Assembly: GCA_900321845.1 (NCBI GenBank)
Contig: ONXT01000049.1
Coordinates: 1 to 7,864 of the forward strand
DNA length: 7,864 nucleotides
Direction of reading: 5' to 3'
Origin: an uncultured Bacteroidales bacterium
GTDB taxonomy: Bacteria > Bacteroidota > Bacteroidia > Bacteroidales > WCHB1-69
This document shows positions 1-5,918 of the stretch, one piece after another (position 1 is the first letter of the stretch; every line of letters begins with the position of its first letter). Both the position numbers and the translations under genes were made by a program. Under the pieces are notes generated by a model that was not told the origin of the DNA, ran no database searches, and saw nothing but the letters and a program-made list of their open reading frames with translations.

Positions 1-864
1 TCGCTATTATATGGTGAAAAAGAGAAGACCGGTGCCAAAATCCGCGTTTCCCTGTTGCGGGAATTGGATGAAGAAAGCCGTTTGTGGGATGTCTTGGTGG
101 ATCCCGCCCGTAAAATCCGTATCGGGAACAAGCTTTATTTCGGCGAAAACAACGATTTGGTTGCCGAGGTGATCGACAATACCACCTCTCGCGGGCGTAC
201 CATCCGTTTCCTTTATGATGATAACGACCATGACGCCTTCCGCGCCAAGCTTTGTCAGCTCGGTTCCATGCCGATTCCGGAGGATATTCAGCGGTTGCGC
301 GACATTGTTCCCGAAGACGAGCAGGACTACCAGACCATCTATGCCAAGAACCTGGGCGGCGTTGCTGCACCGAGTGCGGGCTTCCATTTAAGCCGCGAAC
401 TTTTGAAACGGCTGGAAATCAAGGGCGTGGAGTTTGCCGAACTGACCTTGCACGCAGGACTTGGCAACTTCCGCGATATTGATGTGGAGGATTTGACCAA
501 GCACAAAACCGATTCAGAGGCGATGATCATCACAGAGGAGTGCGCCAAGATCATCAACGACGCCAAGGATGCCGGCCACAAGGTTTGTGCCATCGGTACC
601 ACCTCCATGAAGGCATTGGAGTCGTCCACCTATCCCAACGGGCATGTAAAACCCTTCAATGGATGGACCAACAAGTTCATCTTCCCGCCTCACAATTTCA
701 TGATCGCCCACTCAATGGTCACCAACTTCCATCAGTCGCAAAGTCCGATGCTGATGATGGCGGCGGCTTTCGGTGGTTATGAGTTCGTGATGCACGCCTA
801 TAAGGTGGCTGTGGAAGAGAAGTACCGCTTCCTTACATTCGGGGACGCGATGCTGATACTGTAA
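1..864 (+). CDS. queA: S-adenosylmethionine:tRNA ribosyltransferase-isomerase, 5'-truncated by window edge
   Basis: QueA transfers and isomerises the ribosyl group of SAM onto preQ1 in the anticodon wobble base of tRNA, giving epoxyqueuosine; it acts in the cytoplasm on tRNAs with GUN anticodons. The frame is open from base 1 and gives 287 residues ending at TAA 862-864. Bacteroidota QueA is about 350 residues, so roughly 60 N-terminal residues are missing. Seen in the translation (numbered from base 1): LWDVLVDPARK near 27-37, TSRGRT near 62, YQT at 110-112 followed by the APSAGFHLS motif at 123-131, HAGLGNF at 151-157, DLTKHK near 164, GWTNKFIFPP from 221, and a C-terminal GDAMLIL. A TTG at 55 is internal to this frame, not a start. 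Oddity: the usual TNFH-L-P-x-S-T-LLM segment reads TNFH-Q-S-Q-S-P-MLM at 241-251, so a conserved Pro and Thr are replaced. Family assignment is firm; full activity is inferred. Confidence 0.93.
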   Translation, partial: SLLYGEKEKTGAKIRVSLLRELDEESRLWDVLVDPARKIRIGNKLYFGENNDLVAEVIDNTTSRGRTIRFLYDDNDHDAFRAKLCQLGSMPIPEDIQRLRDIVPEDEQDYQTIYAKNLGGVAAPSAGFHLSRELLKRLEIKGVEFAELTLHAGLGNFRDIDVEDLTKHKTDSEAMIITEECAKIINDAKDAGHKVCAIGTTSMKALESSTYPNGHVKPFNGWTNKFIFPPHNFMIAHSMVTNFHQSQSPMLMMAAAFGGYEFVMHAYKVAVEEKYRFLTFGDAMLIL

Positions 865-880
865 AAATAAGTGAATTGTG

Positions 881-939
881 CTTAGTGAACCGCAACTGAA
901 ATCACGTGTTTTCAGTTCGCAGTTCACTAAGTTCTTTTT
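881..939 (+). terminator. Intrinsic terminator after queA
   Basis: A long stem-loop begins 17 nt past the queA stop. Bases 881-890 pair perfectly with 922-931 (10 bp) and 894-901 with 910-917 (8 bp). They are joined by two more pairs, a C/A mismatch and a single-base bulge. The apical segment holds the palindrome CACGTG (903-908). A T-rich tract, TTCTTTTT, follows directly at 932-939. Stem plus U-tract is the standard rho-independent form, and it isolates queA from rmuC. On the other strand no comparable T-run follows directly, so it is read as one-directional. Confidence 0.85.
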
Positions 940-980
940 AAAGTGCTCCTTTCAGGACAGCCATTTTTGCAATCATCGTT

Positions 981-1010
981 TTTGAGTATCATATAATAAT
1001 GTTATAATCA
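981..1010 (+). promoter_or_regulatory. Possible rmuC promoter (weak match)
   Basis: The stretch between the queA terminator and rmuC is strongly AT-rich. TTTG at 981-984 matches the Bacteroidota -33 element. After an 18-nt gap comes TATAATCA at 1003-1010, in the right place for a -7 box but matching TAnnTTTG at only three of six fixed positions. A sigma70-like TATAAT also occurs at 992-997. rmuC must be transcribed from here if the upstream terminator works, but the exact promoter is not settled. No Shine-Dalgarno sequence precedes ATG 1024. Confidence 0.3.
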
Positions 1011-1023
1011 TCACATCAACAAT

Positions 1024-2367
1024 ATGGAAATAGTATTTGTCATCTTGGCCGCAATCGTCTGCATTCTTTTAATTTTGGTTCTTGTAAAATTGTCTGGTAG
1101 GAAAGCGGATGGAGGCGATGCGCACCTCGCTGAGGAGTTGGCTGCGGAGAAGGCCAAAACCGACTTGCAAGCGCAGGCCATCCAGCGGTTGCAGGCGGAA
1201 AAAAACGATTTGCAGGAGAAAATGGATGGCAGGAATGCCGATTTGGCAGCGGCGAGGACGCTCAATTCGGAGTTGGAACGACAGCTTGCCAGTCAGAAAG
1301 AGGAGTTCGCGAAGATGAACGAAAAGCTGAAGGCCGAGTTCCAGAATATCGCCACTATGGTCACTGCGGCGAGCACGAAGGAGCTATCCAGGGCCAACAC
1401 GGAGAAGTTGGAGGGCATCTTGAACCCGTTTGCCGAGAAGTTGAACGACTTGAAAAGGCAGGTGAGCGATGCTTACGACAAGGAGAGCCGCGACAAGGCC
1501 GGTCTGCGTGAGGAAATCAAGCAGCTGATGGAGCTGAACAAGCAGATGAGCGAGGATGCTGTGGACCTTACGCGTGCGCTGAAGGGTGACTCCAAGACAC
1601 AAGGTAACTGGGGCGAACTCGTCCTTGAACGGGTGCTCGACCTCGCCGGTTTGGAGAAAGGCGTCGAGTACGACAGGGAAGTGGCGATAGAGAATGGCAA
1701 ATACCGCCCCGACGTGGTGGTCCATCTTCCGGAGGACAAGCACATCATCGTAGATTCCAAGGTGTCGCTCACGGCATACGAGCGGATGGTCAATTCCGAC
1801 GACCCGCAGGAATTCCAGCGGTTGCAGAAGGAACACGTCAATTCCATCAAAAAGCACATCGACGAGTTGAATGCGAAGAACTATCAGAACCTCAAGGCTT
1901 TCGACACGCCGAATTTCGTGTTGATGTTCATCCCCGTGGAATCCTCCTTCTCGGCGGCAGTCCAAATCGATCAGTCGTTGTATAATTACGCTTTGCAAAG
2001 GAATGTGGTGATGGTGACGCCCTCCACCTTGCTGGCTACGCTACGCACGGTTGCCAGCATTTGGCAGCACGAGAAGCAGAACCGCAACACATTGGAGATA
2101 GCGAGGATGAGCGGTAAATTGTACGACAAGCTTTGCGGCTTCCTCTCCGATATGGAGAAAATCGACAGGGCGTTGAAGTCGGCGCAGAGTTCCTACAACG
2201 ATGCCGTCAGCAAATTGTCCACCGGCACGGGCAACGCCATCATTACGGCGGAGAAAATCAAGAAACTGGGGGCGAAAACCACCAAGTCAATCTCTTCTGA
2301 TTATCTCTTGACGGAGGAGGGGGAGGATCTGGAGGCCTTGCCAGAAGCTAAAGAGGATGAAGCTTAG
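1024..2367 (+). CDS. rmuC: RmuC family protein (membrane-anchored coiled coil with nuclease-like domain)
   Basis: RmuC was named for limiting recombination between short inverted repeats in E. coli; a structure-specific nuclease role is inferred from its restriction-enzyme-like core. The 447-residue product has three visible parts. There is one N-terminal membrane segment at about 3-23 (VFVILAAIVCILLILVLV). A heptad-rich coiled coil follows at about 30-115, dense in Glu, Lys, Gln and Leu. The RmuC domain covers about 130-425. Within it are the GNWGE motif (194-198), then RPDVVV with D230 and VDSK with D244 and K246. This D...D-x-K spacing is the PD-(D/E)xK pattern, so the catalytic set looks intact. 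Further family blocks are FVLMFIPVESSF, VVMVTPSTLLATLRTV and IWQHEKQ. Length is close to the E. coli protein (475). The acidic C-terminal tail (from about 432) is probably disordered. ATG 1024 starts directly before the membrane segment. It is a single-gene unit between two terminator-like hairpins. The in vivo substrate is not known. Confidence 0.94.
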   Translation: MEIVFVILAAIVCILLILVLVKLSGRKADGGDAHLAEELAAEKAKTDLQAQAIQRLQAEKNDLQEKMDGRNADLAAARTLNSELERQLASQKEEFAKMNEKLKAEFQNIATMVTAASTKELSRANTEKLEGILNPFAEKLNDLKRQVSDAYDKESRDKAGLREEIKQLMELNKQMSEDAVDLTRALKGDSKTQGNWGELVLERVLDLAGLEKGVEYDREVAIENGKYRPDVVVHLPEDKHIIVDSKVSLTAYERMVNSDDPQEFQRLQKEHVNSIKKHIDELNAKNYQNLKAFDTPNFVLMFIPVESSFSAAVQIDQSLYNYALQRNVVMVTPSTLLATLRTVASIWQHEKQNRNTLEIARMSGKLYDKLCGFLSDMEKIDRALKSAQSSYNDAVSKLSTGTGNAIITAEKIKKLGAKTTKSISSDYLLTEEGEDLEALPEAKEDEA

Positions 2368-2406
2368 CGCGGGGGATTCCCATCCGCTCAACGGGGAAGT
2401 TCGCGC
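2367..2406. terminator. Hairpin between convergent rmuC and serpin, possible bidirectional terminator
   Basis: The 41-nt gap between the two facing stop codons folds on itself. GCGCG (2367-2371) pairs with CGCGC (2402-2406), and inside it TTCCC (2377-2381) pairs with GGGAA (2394-2398). An internal loop separates the two stems. The region is GC-rich and sits exactly where both transcripts should end. No clear T-run follows on either strand (only TCTATTCTGTCTT on the plus side), so factor-independent termination is plausible but not proven. Confidence 0.4.
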
Positions 2407-2408
2407 GT

Positions 2409-3665
2409 CTATTCTGTCTTGATACCGATGAAGTAGATGCTGCCGGTAGTGTTTTCTGTGATGATGTAGATGAACGGGCGATTGGCGTGAAAGACGGCGG
2501 TTGGTGTCGGGCGCGGGGCTGTAGAGGTGGTTCTCATCTCCACTACCGTTACGGCGGCGGCTTCGGTGCCCTTCTCATCCACCTCGATTTTGCATTTCTG
2601 GAGCACCCGCGAAATGTAGGCTCTTCTGTCGCTCAGGCGCGTGAAATCGGCGGCGGGCGAGAAAGCGTCTGTCATACCCAATTGTTTGAGAGTGCTGTTC
2701 AGCGTGATGGAGTATTCGCTGCTGAACTTGGGAAGTTTCAGATCCACCATGTATTTTGAGGTCGATTGCATTGCCTGTTGCCAGCTTTCCCCGTTGAGTG
2801 AGGCGAGCACGTCGGCGATGGTCTTTCCCTCCGCTGGCAGAAGCACTTCCATGCTGTAGCTTTCGTTCCCGTAGGGGAGGCGGACCATGGAGAAGATGTC
2901 GTTCTTGAAGTACCGCATCTTGTCATTGCGATGCATCATCTCCACCGTCTTCTTTTCTCCTCTATTTGTAGTGAAATCCTCGTTTCGGGTATCCTTCTTG
3001 TCGAACTCGTCGCACCACGATCCCTTGAAATAGATGGCGTTCATTGCATACAGGGAGGCATCGGGCGAGGTTTCGTCGAGGATGTGGCGGATCATGCCGT
3101 GCGTATGGTCGCTGGCCCATTTGTTGACGAGGCCGGCCACGTCAACGCTGGCGAAATCCATATTCTTGACCTCTGCCATGTATTGTTCGGTGGCGCTCTG
3201 CTTGAAAGCCTTCTTCAGTGGGTAGTTGTTGTTGGCGAGGATGGCGTTGGCAATTTCAATTTTAATGCTGGGATCTACCTTGGGTGCACCGGTGAGCATA
3301 AGGTGGAAGAAGTCGTTCATTGCGGTTTCGTTTGCAGAGGAGAAGCCGAGCGTAGCCGCCATCTGTTCGCGTGTCTGCCCGCTGGCGCCGTTGGAGAGCA
3401 TCCCCAGCACGTAGGAGGCGCTGAGAGGGGAGAGCAGCACGTTGCCCTTCTCCGACTCCTCCACGGCGGCGGTCATCCTGAAAGCGTAGCTGTTGCCATC
3501 GATGACGAATTGCTGCTGTTCGGGCGTCAATTCAATGGGCTGCATGGGTTGTGCCTTGTCGATCGGTGTGGAGGGAAGCTCTTGTCCGTAGCTGATGCGG
3601 CTGCATGAAGATACCACACTGGTGAGAAGGATGAGCAGAGAAATAACGGTGAAATGATGTTTCAT
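2409..3665 (-). CDS. Lipoprotein serpin (serine/cysteine protease inhibitor)
   Basis: Serpins trap proteases irreversibly: the protease cleaves the reactive-centre loop, which then inserts into the main sheet. Residues 1-20 form a hydrophobic signal peptide ending in lipobox V-S-S with C21, so the mature protein is probably lipid-anchored. The residues after C21 (SRIS) lack the acidic pattern of known surface-export signals, so periplasmic or inner-leaflet location is as likely as the surface. Serpin core blocks: NVLLSPLSASYVLGML (75-90) with GASGQT after it, WASDHTHGMI (183-192), NAIYFKGSW (209-217), VEMMHRNDKMRYF (241-253), LPYGNES, VDLKLPKF, and the hinge VDEKGTEAAAVT (362-373) with small P12-P9 residues, as expected of an inhibitory serpin. 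Standard spacing puts P1-P1' at T380-S381; R378 and M377 are near alternatives. The loop from G366 to P397 is about six residues longer than in alpha-1-antitrypsin and Pro-rich. Total length of 418 is normal. The described parallel is the Tannerella lipoprotein serpin miropin. The target protease is unknown. Confidence 0.93.
   Translation of the reverse strand: MKHHFTVISLLILLTSVVSSCSRISYGQELPSTPIDKAQPMQPIELTPEQQQFVIDGNSYAFRMTAAVEESEKGNVLLSPLSASYVLGMLSNGASGQTREQMAATLGFSSANETAMNDFFHLMLTGAPKVDPSIKIEIANAILANNNYPLKKAFKQSATEQYMAEVKNMDFASVDVAGLVNKWASDHTHGMIRHILDETSPDASLYAMNAIYFKGSWCDEFDKKDTRNEDFTTNRGEKKTVEMMHRNDKMRYFKNDIFSMVRLPYGNESYSMEVLLPAEGKTIADVLASLNGESWQQAMQSTSKYMVDLKLPKFSSEYSITLNSTLKQLGMTDAFSPAADFTRLSDRRAYISRVLQKCKIEVDEKGTEAAAVTVVEMRTTSTAPRPTPTAVFHANRPFIYIITENTTGSIYFIGIKTE
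2478..2570 (-). other. Serpin reactive-centre loop coding segment
   Basis: Encodes residues 366-396 of the serpin. The hinge is GTEAAAVTVV, followed by EMRTTSTAPRPTPTAVFHANR. Counting as in alpha-1-antitrypsin (P15 is the hinge Gly) makes T380 the P1 residue and S381 P1'. Because the loop is several residues longer than usual, R378, M377 or R385 could be the residue actually cut. A small or hydroxyl P1 would favour elastase-like targets, an Arg P1 trypsin-like ones. Confidence 0.7.
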
Positions 3666-3691
3666 GGTGATGCGGTTTGAATTATCGAATG

Positions 3692-3703
3692 TTTAACGTT
3701 GAA
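3692..3703. promoter_or_regulatory. Imperfect 12-bp palindrome in the divergent region, possible operator
   Basis: TTTAACGTTGAA is symmetric around 3697/3698 except for one T/G pair. It lies 27 nt upstream of the serpin start and about 70 nt upstream of the plus-strand promoter, where a regulator of either gene could bind. There is only a single copy and no known family match, so this is tentative. Confidence 0.2.
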
Positions 3704-3761
3704 TGATTGGGAAAAGTATATTTTAAGGAGGTGAAATGGGGTGCATCAAAAGAAAAAAATG

Positions 3762-3769
3762 TATTTTTG
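3762..3769 (+). promoter_or_regulatory. Bacteroidota -7 promoter box for the zinc-ribbon operon
   Basis: TATTTTTG matches the Bacteroidota housekeeping -7 consensus TAnnTTTG at every fixed position. No good TTTG -33 element is present at the usual distance; TGGG at 3737-3740 is the nearest. Transcription would begin around 3774-3777, leaving a leader of about 17-20 nt before ATG 3794. This placement decides the start of the downstream gene, because the in-frame TTG at 3707 lies upstream of the promoter. Confidence 0.6.
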
Positions 3770-3793
3770 CGCATTCATTACAATTATACCGTT

Positions 3794-4540
3794 ATGTTAC
3801 ATAGTTTTACCAGAAATCACGATGATTTGTCCACCGATGCTGGATTCCAGTATGAATTCTTTTGCGATTGCTGCGGCAATGGTTTCAAATCCACATTCAA
3901 GCCCTCGTCCACCTATTCTGCTAAAAAACGTACCGAAGGGTTGGGAAGGGGCATTGGCATTCTCGGCAACTTGTTTGGCGGAAGGATAGGCAGCATCAGC
4001 GGTGCCCTCGAATCGGGTGCGAATGTACTTCAAGACAAGCTGGGCGACAAGAGTCCTCAATGGAGAAAAGAGCAGGAGCAGTCGTTTGACGAGGCGCAGG
4101 AGGAGGTCCGGCCGCATTTCATCAAATGTCCTTCTTGCAACAAATGGGTCTGCTCCGACTGTTGGAACGAGGACGAAGGATTGTGCATTGACTGCGCTCC
4201 CCGCGAGAGCACATACGTAGCGAAGGCGCGCAATGAGGCCATGCGTCGCAACATTGACGAGGCTGCGGAGAAAGCCACCGTGTGGCATGGAGAAATTGAG
4301 GAGCGGACGACCTTGTGCCCGCATTGCGGCAAGCCCGCTGGCAACGGCAATTTCTGCAACCATTGTGGACAGTCGCTGAGGATGCTCAAGTGTCCCAAGT
4401 GCGGTGCGACCTTGCAGCCGAACATGAAATTCTGTGGCGAGTGCGGTACGCCCGTCGGCGCGAAGAACGTATGCCCCAAGTGCGGAACCGAGAACGAGCC
4501 GGGAACCAAATTCTGCGGCGAGTGCGGAGCTAAATTGTAG
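3794..4540 (+). CDS. Multi-zinc-ribbon protein of unknown function
   Basis: 248 residues from ATG 3794. An upstream in-frame TTG at 3707 would add 29 residues but lies before the best promoter box. Visible layout: an N-terminal cysteine cluster CDCC (24-27); a Gly-rich, partly hydrophobic stretch at 49-75 (GLGRGIGILGNLFGG) that could form a membrane-touching or packing helix; and a charged linker. Next come CPSC (112-115), CSDC (120-123) and CIDC (131-134), which look like one cross-braced zinc site. Finally three tandem zinc ribbons occupy C175/C178 with C188/C191, C200/C203 with C214/C217, and C227/C230 with C241/C244. The last two share the CPKCG...CGECG signature of double-zinc-ribbon (DZANK-type) domains. 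No enzyme domain, signal peptide or clear DNA-binding module is seen. Its stop is 2 nt before the next gene, so the two are almost certainly co-transcribed. Such ribbons often mediate protein contacts; the job here is unknown. Confidence 0.87.
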   Translation: MLHSFTRNHDDLSTDAGFQYEFFCDCCGNGFKSTFKPSSTYSAKKRTEGLGRGIGILGNLFGGRIGSISGALESGANVLQDKLGDKSPQWRKEQEQSFDEAQEEVRPHFIKCPSCNKWVCSDCWNEDEGLCIDCAPRESTYVAKARNEAMRRNIDEAAEKATVWHGEIEERTTLCPHCGKPAGNGNFCNHCGQSLRMLKCPKCGATLQPNMKFCGECGTPVGAKNVCPKCGTENEPGTKFCGECGAKL

Positions 4541-4542
4541 CC

Positions 4543-5553
4543 ATGGGAAACACGATGGAATTCGAATGTGTCGTTGGCGTCGGCGAACGTTCTTTCGGCG
4601 CCTGCGCCGCAATCACCCGCGAGGGGCTCGTCCTGCGCGAGGTGTCGGGGCAGCCTCTCATCATCAACTATGCCGAGTTGGCAGACTTCCGTCTCCTCGA
4701 CTATCAGCTGGTGTTGCGTACACCACAAGGGGAGGTGCGTCTTTCAAAGATGGGGCGGGAGACGGAGCATTTCCACGAAAAGCTGTGGCAAGCTTACAAC
4801 CAGCGCTGCGAAGAGTCGCTGTTTATTCAGTCCAAGCCATCCTTCGAGGGCGAGGGGCTCTGCTCTTACAACGAGCAGGGCGTTTCCTGTCAGGGCATTG
4901 CGAAGGTGTTGATGTACGACGATTGCCTTTGCATCTATCCTCACGACCAAAATGCACGGCGCATCCCGCTTTGCTTTTCAATGCCTCCCATAATGGGCGA
5001 TTACCAGCTCTCTTTTCTTTTGGATACGGGCGATGAATACCGCATTTCCAAGTTGGGACATCACACGCAGGATGTCTTCGATGAGTTCTCTCGCCGTCGT
5101 GCCGAAATTGTCGGACGCTGGGAGGCCGCGCATCGGGAACTGGCTTCTTCGCTCCCTGCGCGTCTGGGCGATGCTGCCGTGCGCTACGATATGATGAAGG
5201 GAATGGCCGGTAGGGTTGTCGAGGGGATTTTCTCCCTCAACACCGACGGCTTCTGGTTCGCGCTTCTCCATGAGGGCAAGGCCGCCGTGGAGATGGTGAC
5301 GGAGGAGCAGACTGCCACCTATCTCTATCACTATGAATTGGCGGATGATGTCTTCGAGCAGCGCCTTCGCCATGCCTTGGAAAGTGTGGCGCTCCACCGC
5401 GAGGTGATTTTCGCAGACCTCGCGCAGGCCCCGTTGTACCAGATGTCTGTGCAGAGGAACTATCATCTGCAATACCTTCGTGCACATCATGCAGGTCGCA
5501 TCATCCACACGGCGGCCTGGGAAAAACAACTCCGCAATTTCTTCTCTTGCTGA
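4543..5553 (+). CDS. Protein of unknown function with two internal repeats (possibly PH-like)
   Basis: 336 residues; ATG 4543 lies 2 nt after the zinc-ribbon gene's stop, implying translational coupling and a shared role. I do not recognise the family. The sequence contains an internal duplication. Residues 53-88 start DYQL, pass through VRLSKMG (65-71) and end in a charged helix (TEHFHEKLWQAYNQR). Residues 153-188 repeat this: DYQL, YRISKLG (166-172), then TQDVFDEFSRRRAE. The two align with one gap at an offset of about 100 residues. Each copy is preceded by a run of short beta-like strands, so a strands-then-helix module such as a bacterial PH-like domain is plausible but inferred. Residues from about 205 form a third region, with GIFSLNTDGFWFALL and a helical FEQRLRHALESVALHRE segment, without the repeat motif. 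There is no signal peptide, membrane segment or CxxC site. Likely cytoplasmic. Confidence 0.85.
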   Translation: MGNTMEFECVVGVGERSFGACAAITREGLVLREVSGQPLIINYAELADFRLLDYQLVLRTPQGEVRLSKMGRETEHFHEKLWQAYNQRCEESLFIQSKPSFEGEGLCSYNEQGVSCQGIAKVLMYDDCLCIYPHDQNARRIPLCFSMPPIMGDYQLSFLLDTGDEYRISKLGHHTQDVFDEFSRRRAEIVGRWEAAHRELASSLPARLGDAAVRYDMMKGMAGRVVEGIFSLNTDGFWFALLHEGKAAVEMVTEEQTATYLYHYELADDVFEQRLRHALESVALHREVIFADLAQAPLYQMSVQRNYHLQYLRAHHAGRIIHTAAWEKQLRNFFSC

Positions 5554-5708
5554 CCTCGGCAACCCGCTTCGGAGGGTGCAAAAAGGAGGTCCCTTTGAGG
5601 TGGCTGATGTGCCATCTAAGCTCCTGCTTTGCCTTCCGCTTTCCGGTTGTGTTGAAATCGTGTTAGTAAATAATTAGCTTTTCGGCCAATTATTCGCCTT
5701 GAAATACA
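5554..5708 (+). other. Gene-free stretch with folded 3'-UTR-like structure
   Basis: No gene was found here. A hairpin pairs AGGTGGC (5598-5604) with GCCATCT (5611-5617), seven pairs including one G-U. It can be enclosed by AGGAG (5584-5588) pairing with CTCCT (5621-5625). No T-run follows, so this is not a clear intrinsic terminator, but it may close the upstream operon's mRNA. From about 5655 the DNA becomes AT-rich as it approaches the nrdD promoter. Confidence 0.35.
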
Positions 5709-5716
5709 TATTTTTG
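5709..5716 (+). promoter_or_regulatory. Bacteroidota -7 promoter box for riboswitch-nrdD transcript
   Basis: TATTTTTG is again a full match to TAnnTTTG and is identical to the box at 3762. It lies just upstream of the riboswitch aptamer, so transcription would begin around 5721-5724 and include the whole aptamer. No convincing TTTG -33 element is found at 19-21 nt upstream. The position relative to the riboswitch is the strongest support. Confidence 0.65.
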
Positions 5717-5729
5717 CAGCGCTTTCGGT

Positions 5730-5918
5730 TTCGCAAGAATCAAAAGGGAACGCTGTGAAAATCAGTGGCTATACCCGTAGCTGTTAGTTCCGAGATGCGC
5801 CTTTCCAATGTGTCACTGTCCTTTCAGGGCGGGAAGACGGAAAGTGCGGGGACAAGCCAGAAGACCTGCCAAAGCACATATTTTCGTTGCTTTCGGGAAT
5901 AAGGGCGGACGAAGCGAC
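5730..5918 (+). ncRNA. Cobalamin (vitamin B12) riboswitch controlling nrdD
   Basis: A cis-acting RNA that binds a cobalamin and represses the downstream gene. Conserved core pieces appear in order: AAAAGGGAA (5742-5750); GTGAAAATC (5755-5763); the P5 hairpin GCTA (5768-5771) with TAGC (5778-5781) around loop TACCCG; GGGCGGGAAGACGGAA (5827-5842); and the B12-box AGCCAGAAGACCTGCC (5855-5870). A P1 helix can be drawn between about 5732-5740 and 5880-5886. Directly after it, 5886-5893 pairs with 5911-5918 (8 bp with two G-U) to form P13. The P13 loop carries CGGG (5894-5897), perfectly complementary to CCCG (5774-5777) in loop L5. This is the L5-L13 kissing contact typical of the class. No T-run terminator lies between P13 and the gene, so control is more likely at translation than by intrinsic termination (inference). 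Outer boundaries are approximate. Confidence 0.93.

Noticed and set aside
1384..1998. 204-codon minus-strand open frame opposite rmuC
   Set aside because: Antisense shadow of conserved RmuC domain sequence, with no motif of its own.
2931..3608. 225-codon open frame on the plus strand opposite the serpin
   Set aside because: Antisense to a clear serpin; its translation has no recognisable motif and reflects the codon bias of the real gene.
3711..3718. Minus-strand TACTTTTC as serpin -7 box
   Set aside because: It misses the final G of TAnnTTTG, and the only upstream TTTG is 28 nt away, well outside the usual spacing; too weak to list as a promoter.
3707..3793. In-frame TTG at 3707 as start of the zinc-ribbon gene
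   Set aside because: The best promoter box (3762-3769) lies downstream of it, the added 29 residues show no family feature, and ATG 3794 is well placed.
3797..4728. Two overlapping minus-strand open frames (271 and 223 codons) opposite the zinc-ribbon gene
   Set aside because: Shadow frames of a Cys/Gly-rich gene; the plus strand has ordered zinc ribbons and these do not show any domain.
5721..5896. Direct repeat GCTTTCGG at 5721-5728 and 5889-5896 flanking the aptamer
   Set aside because: The second copy is explained by P13 and its loop; eight bases twice in this distance may be chance and does not suggest insertion.
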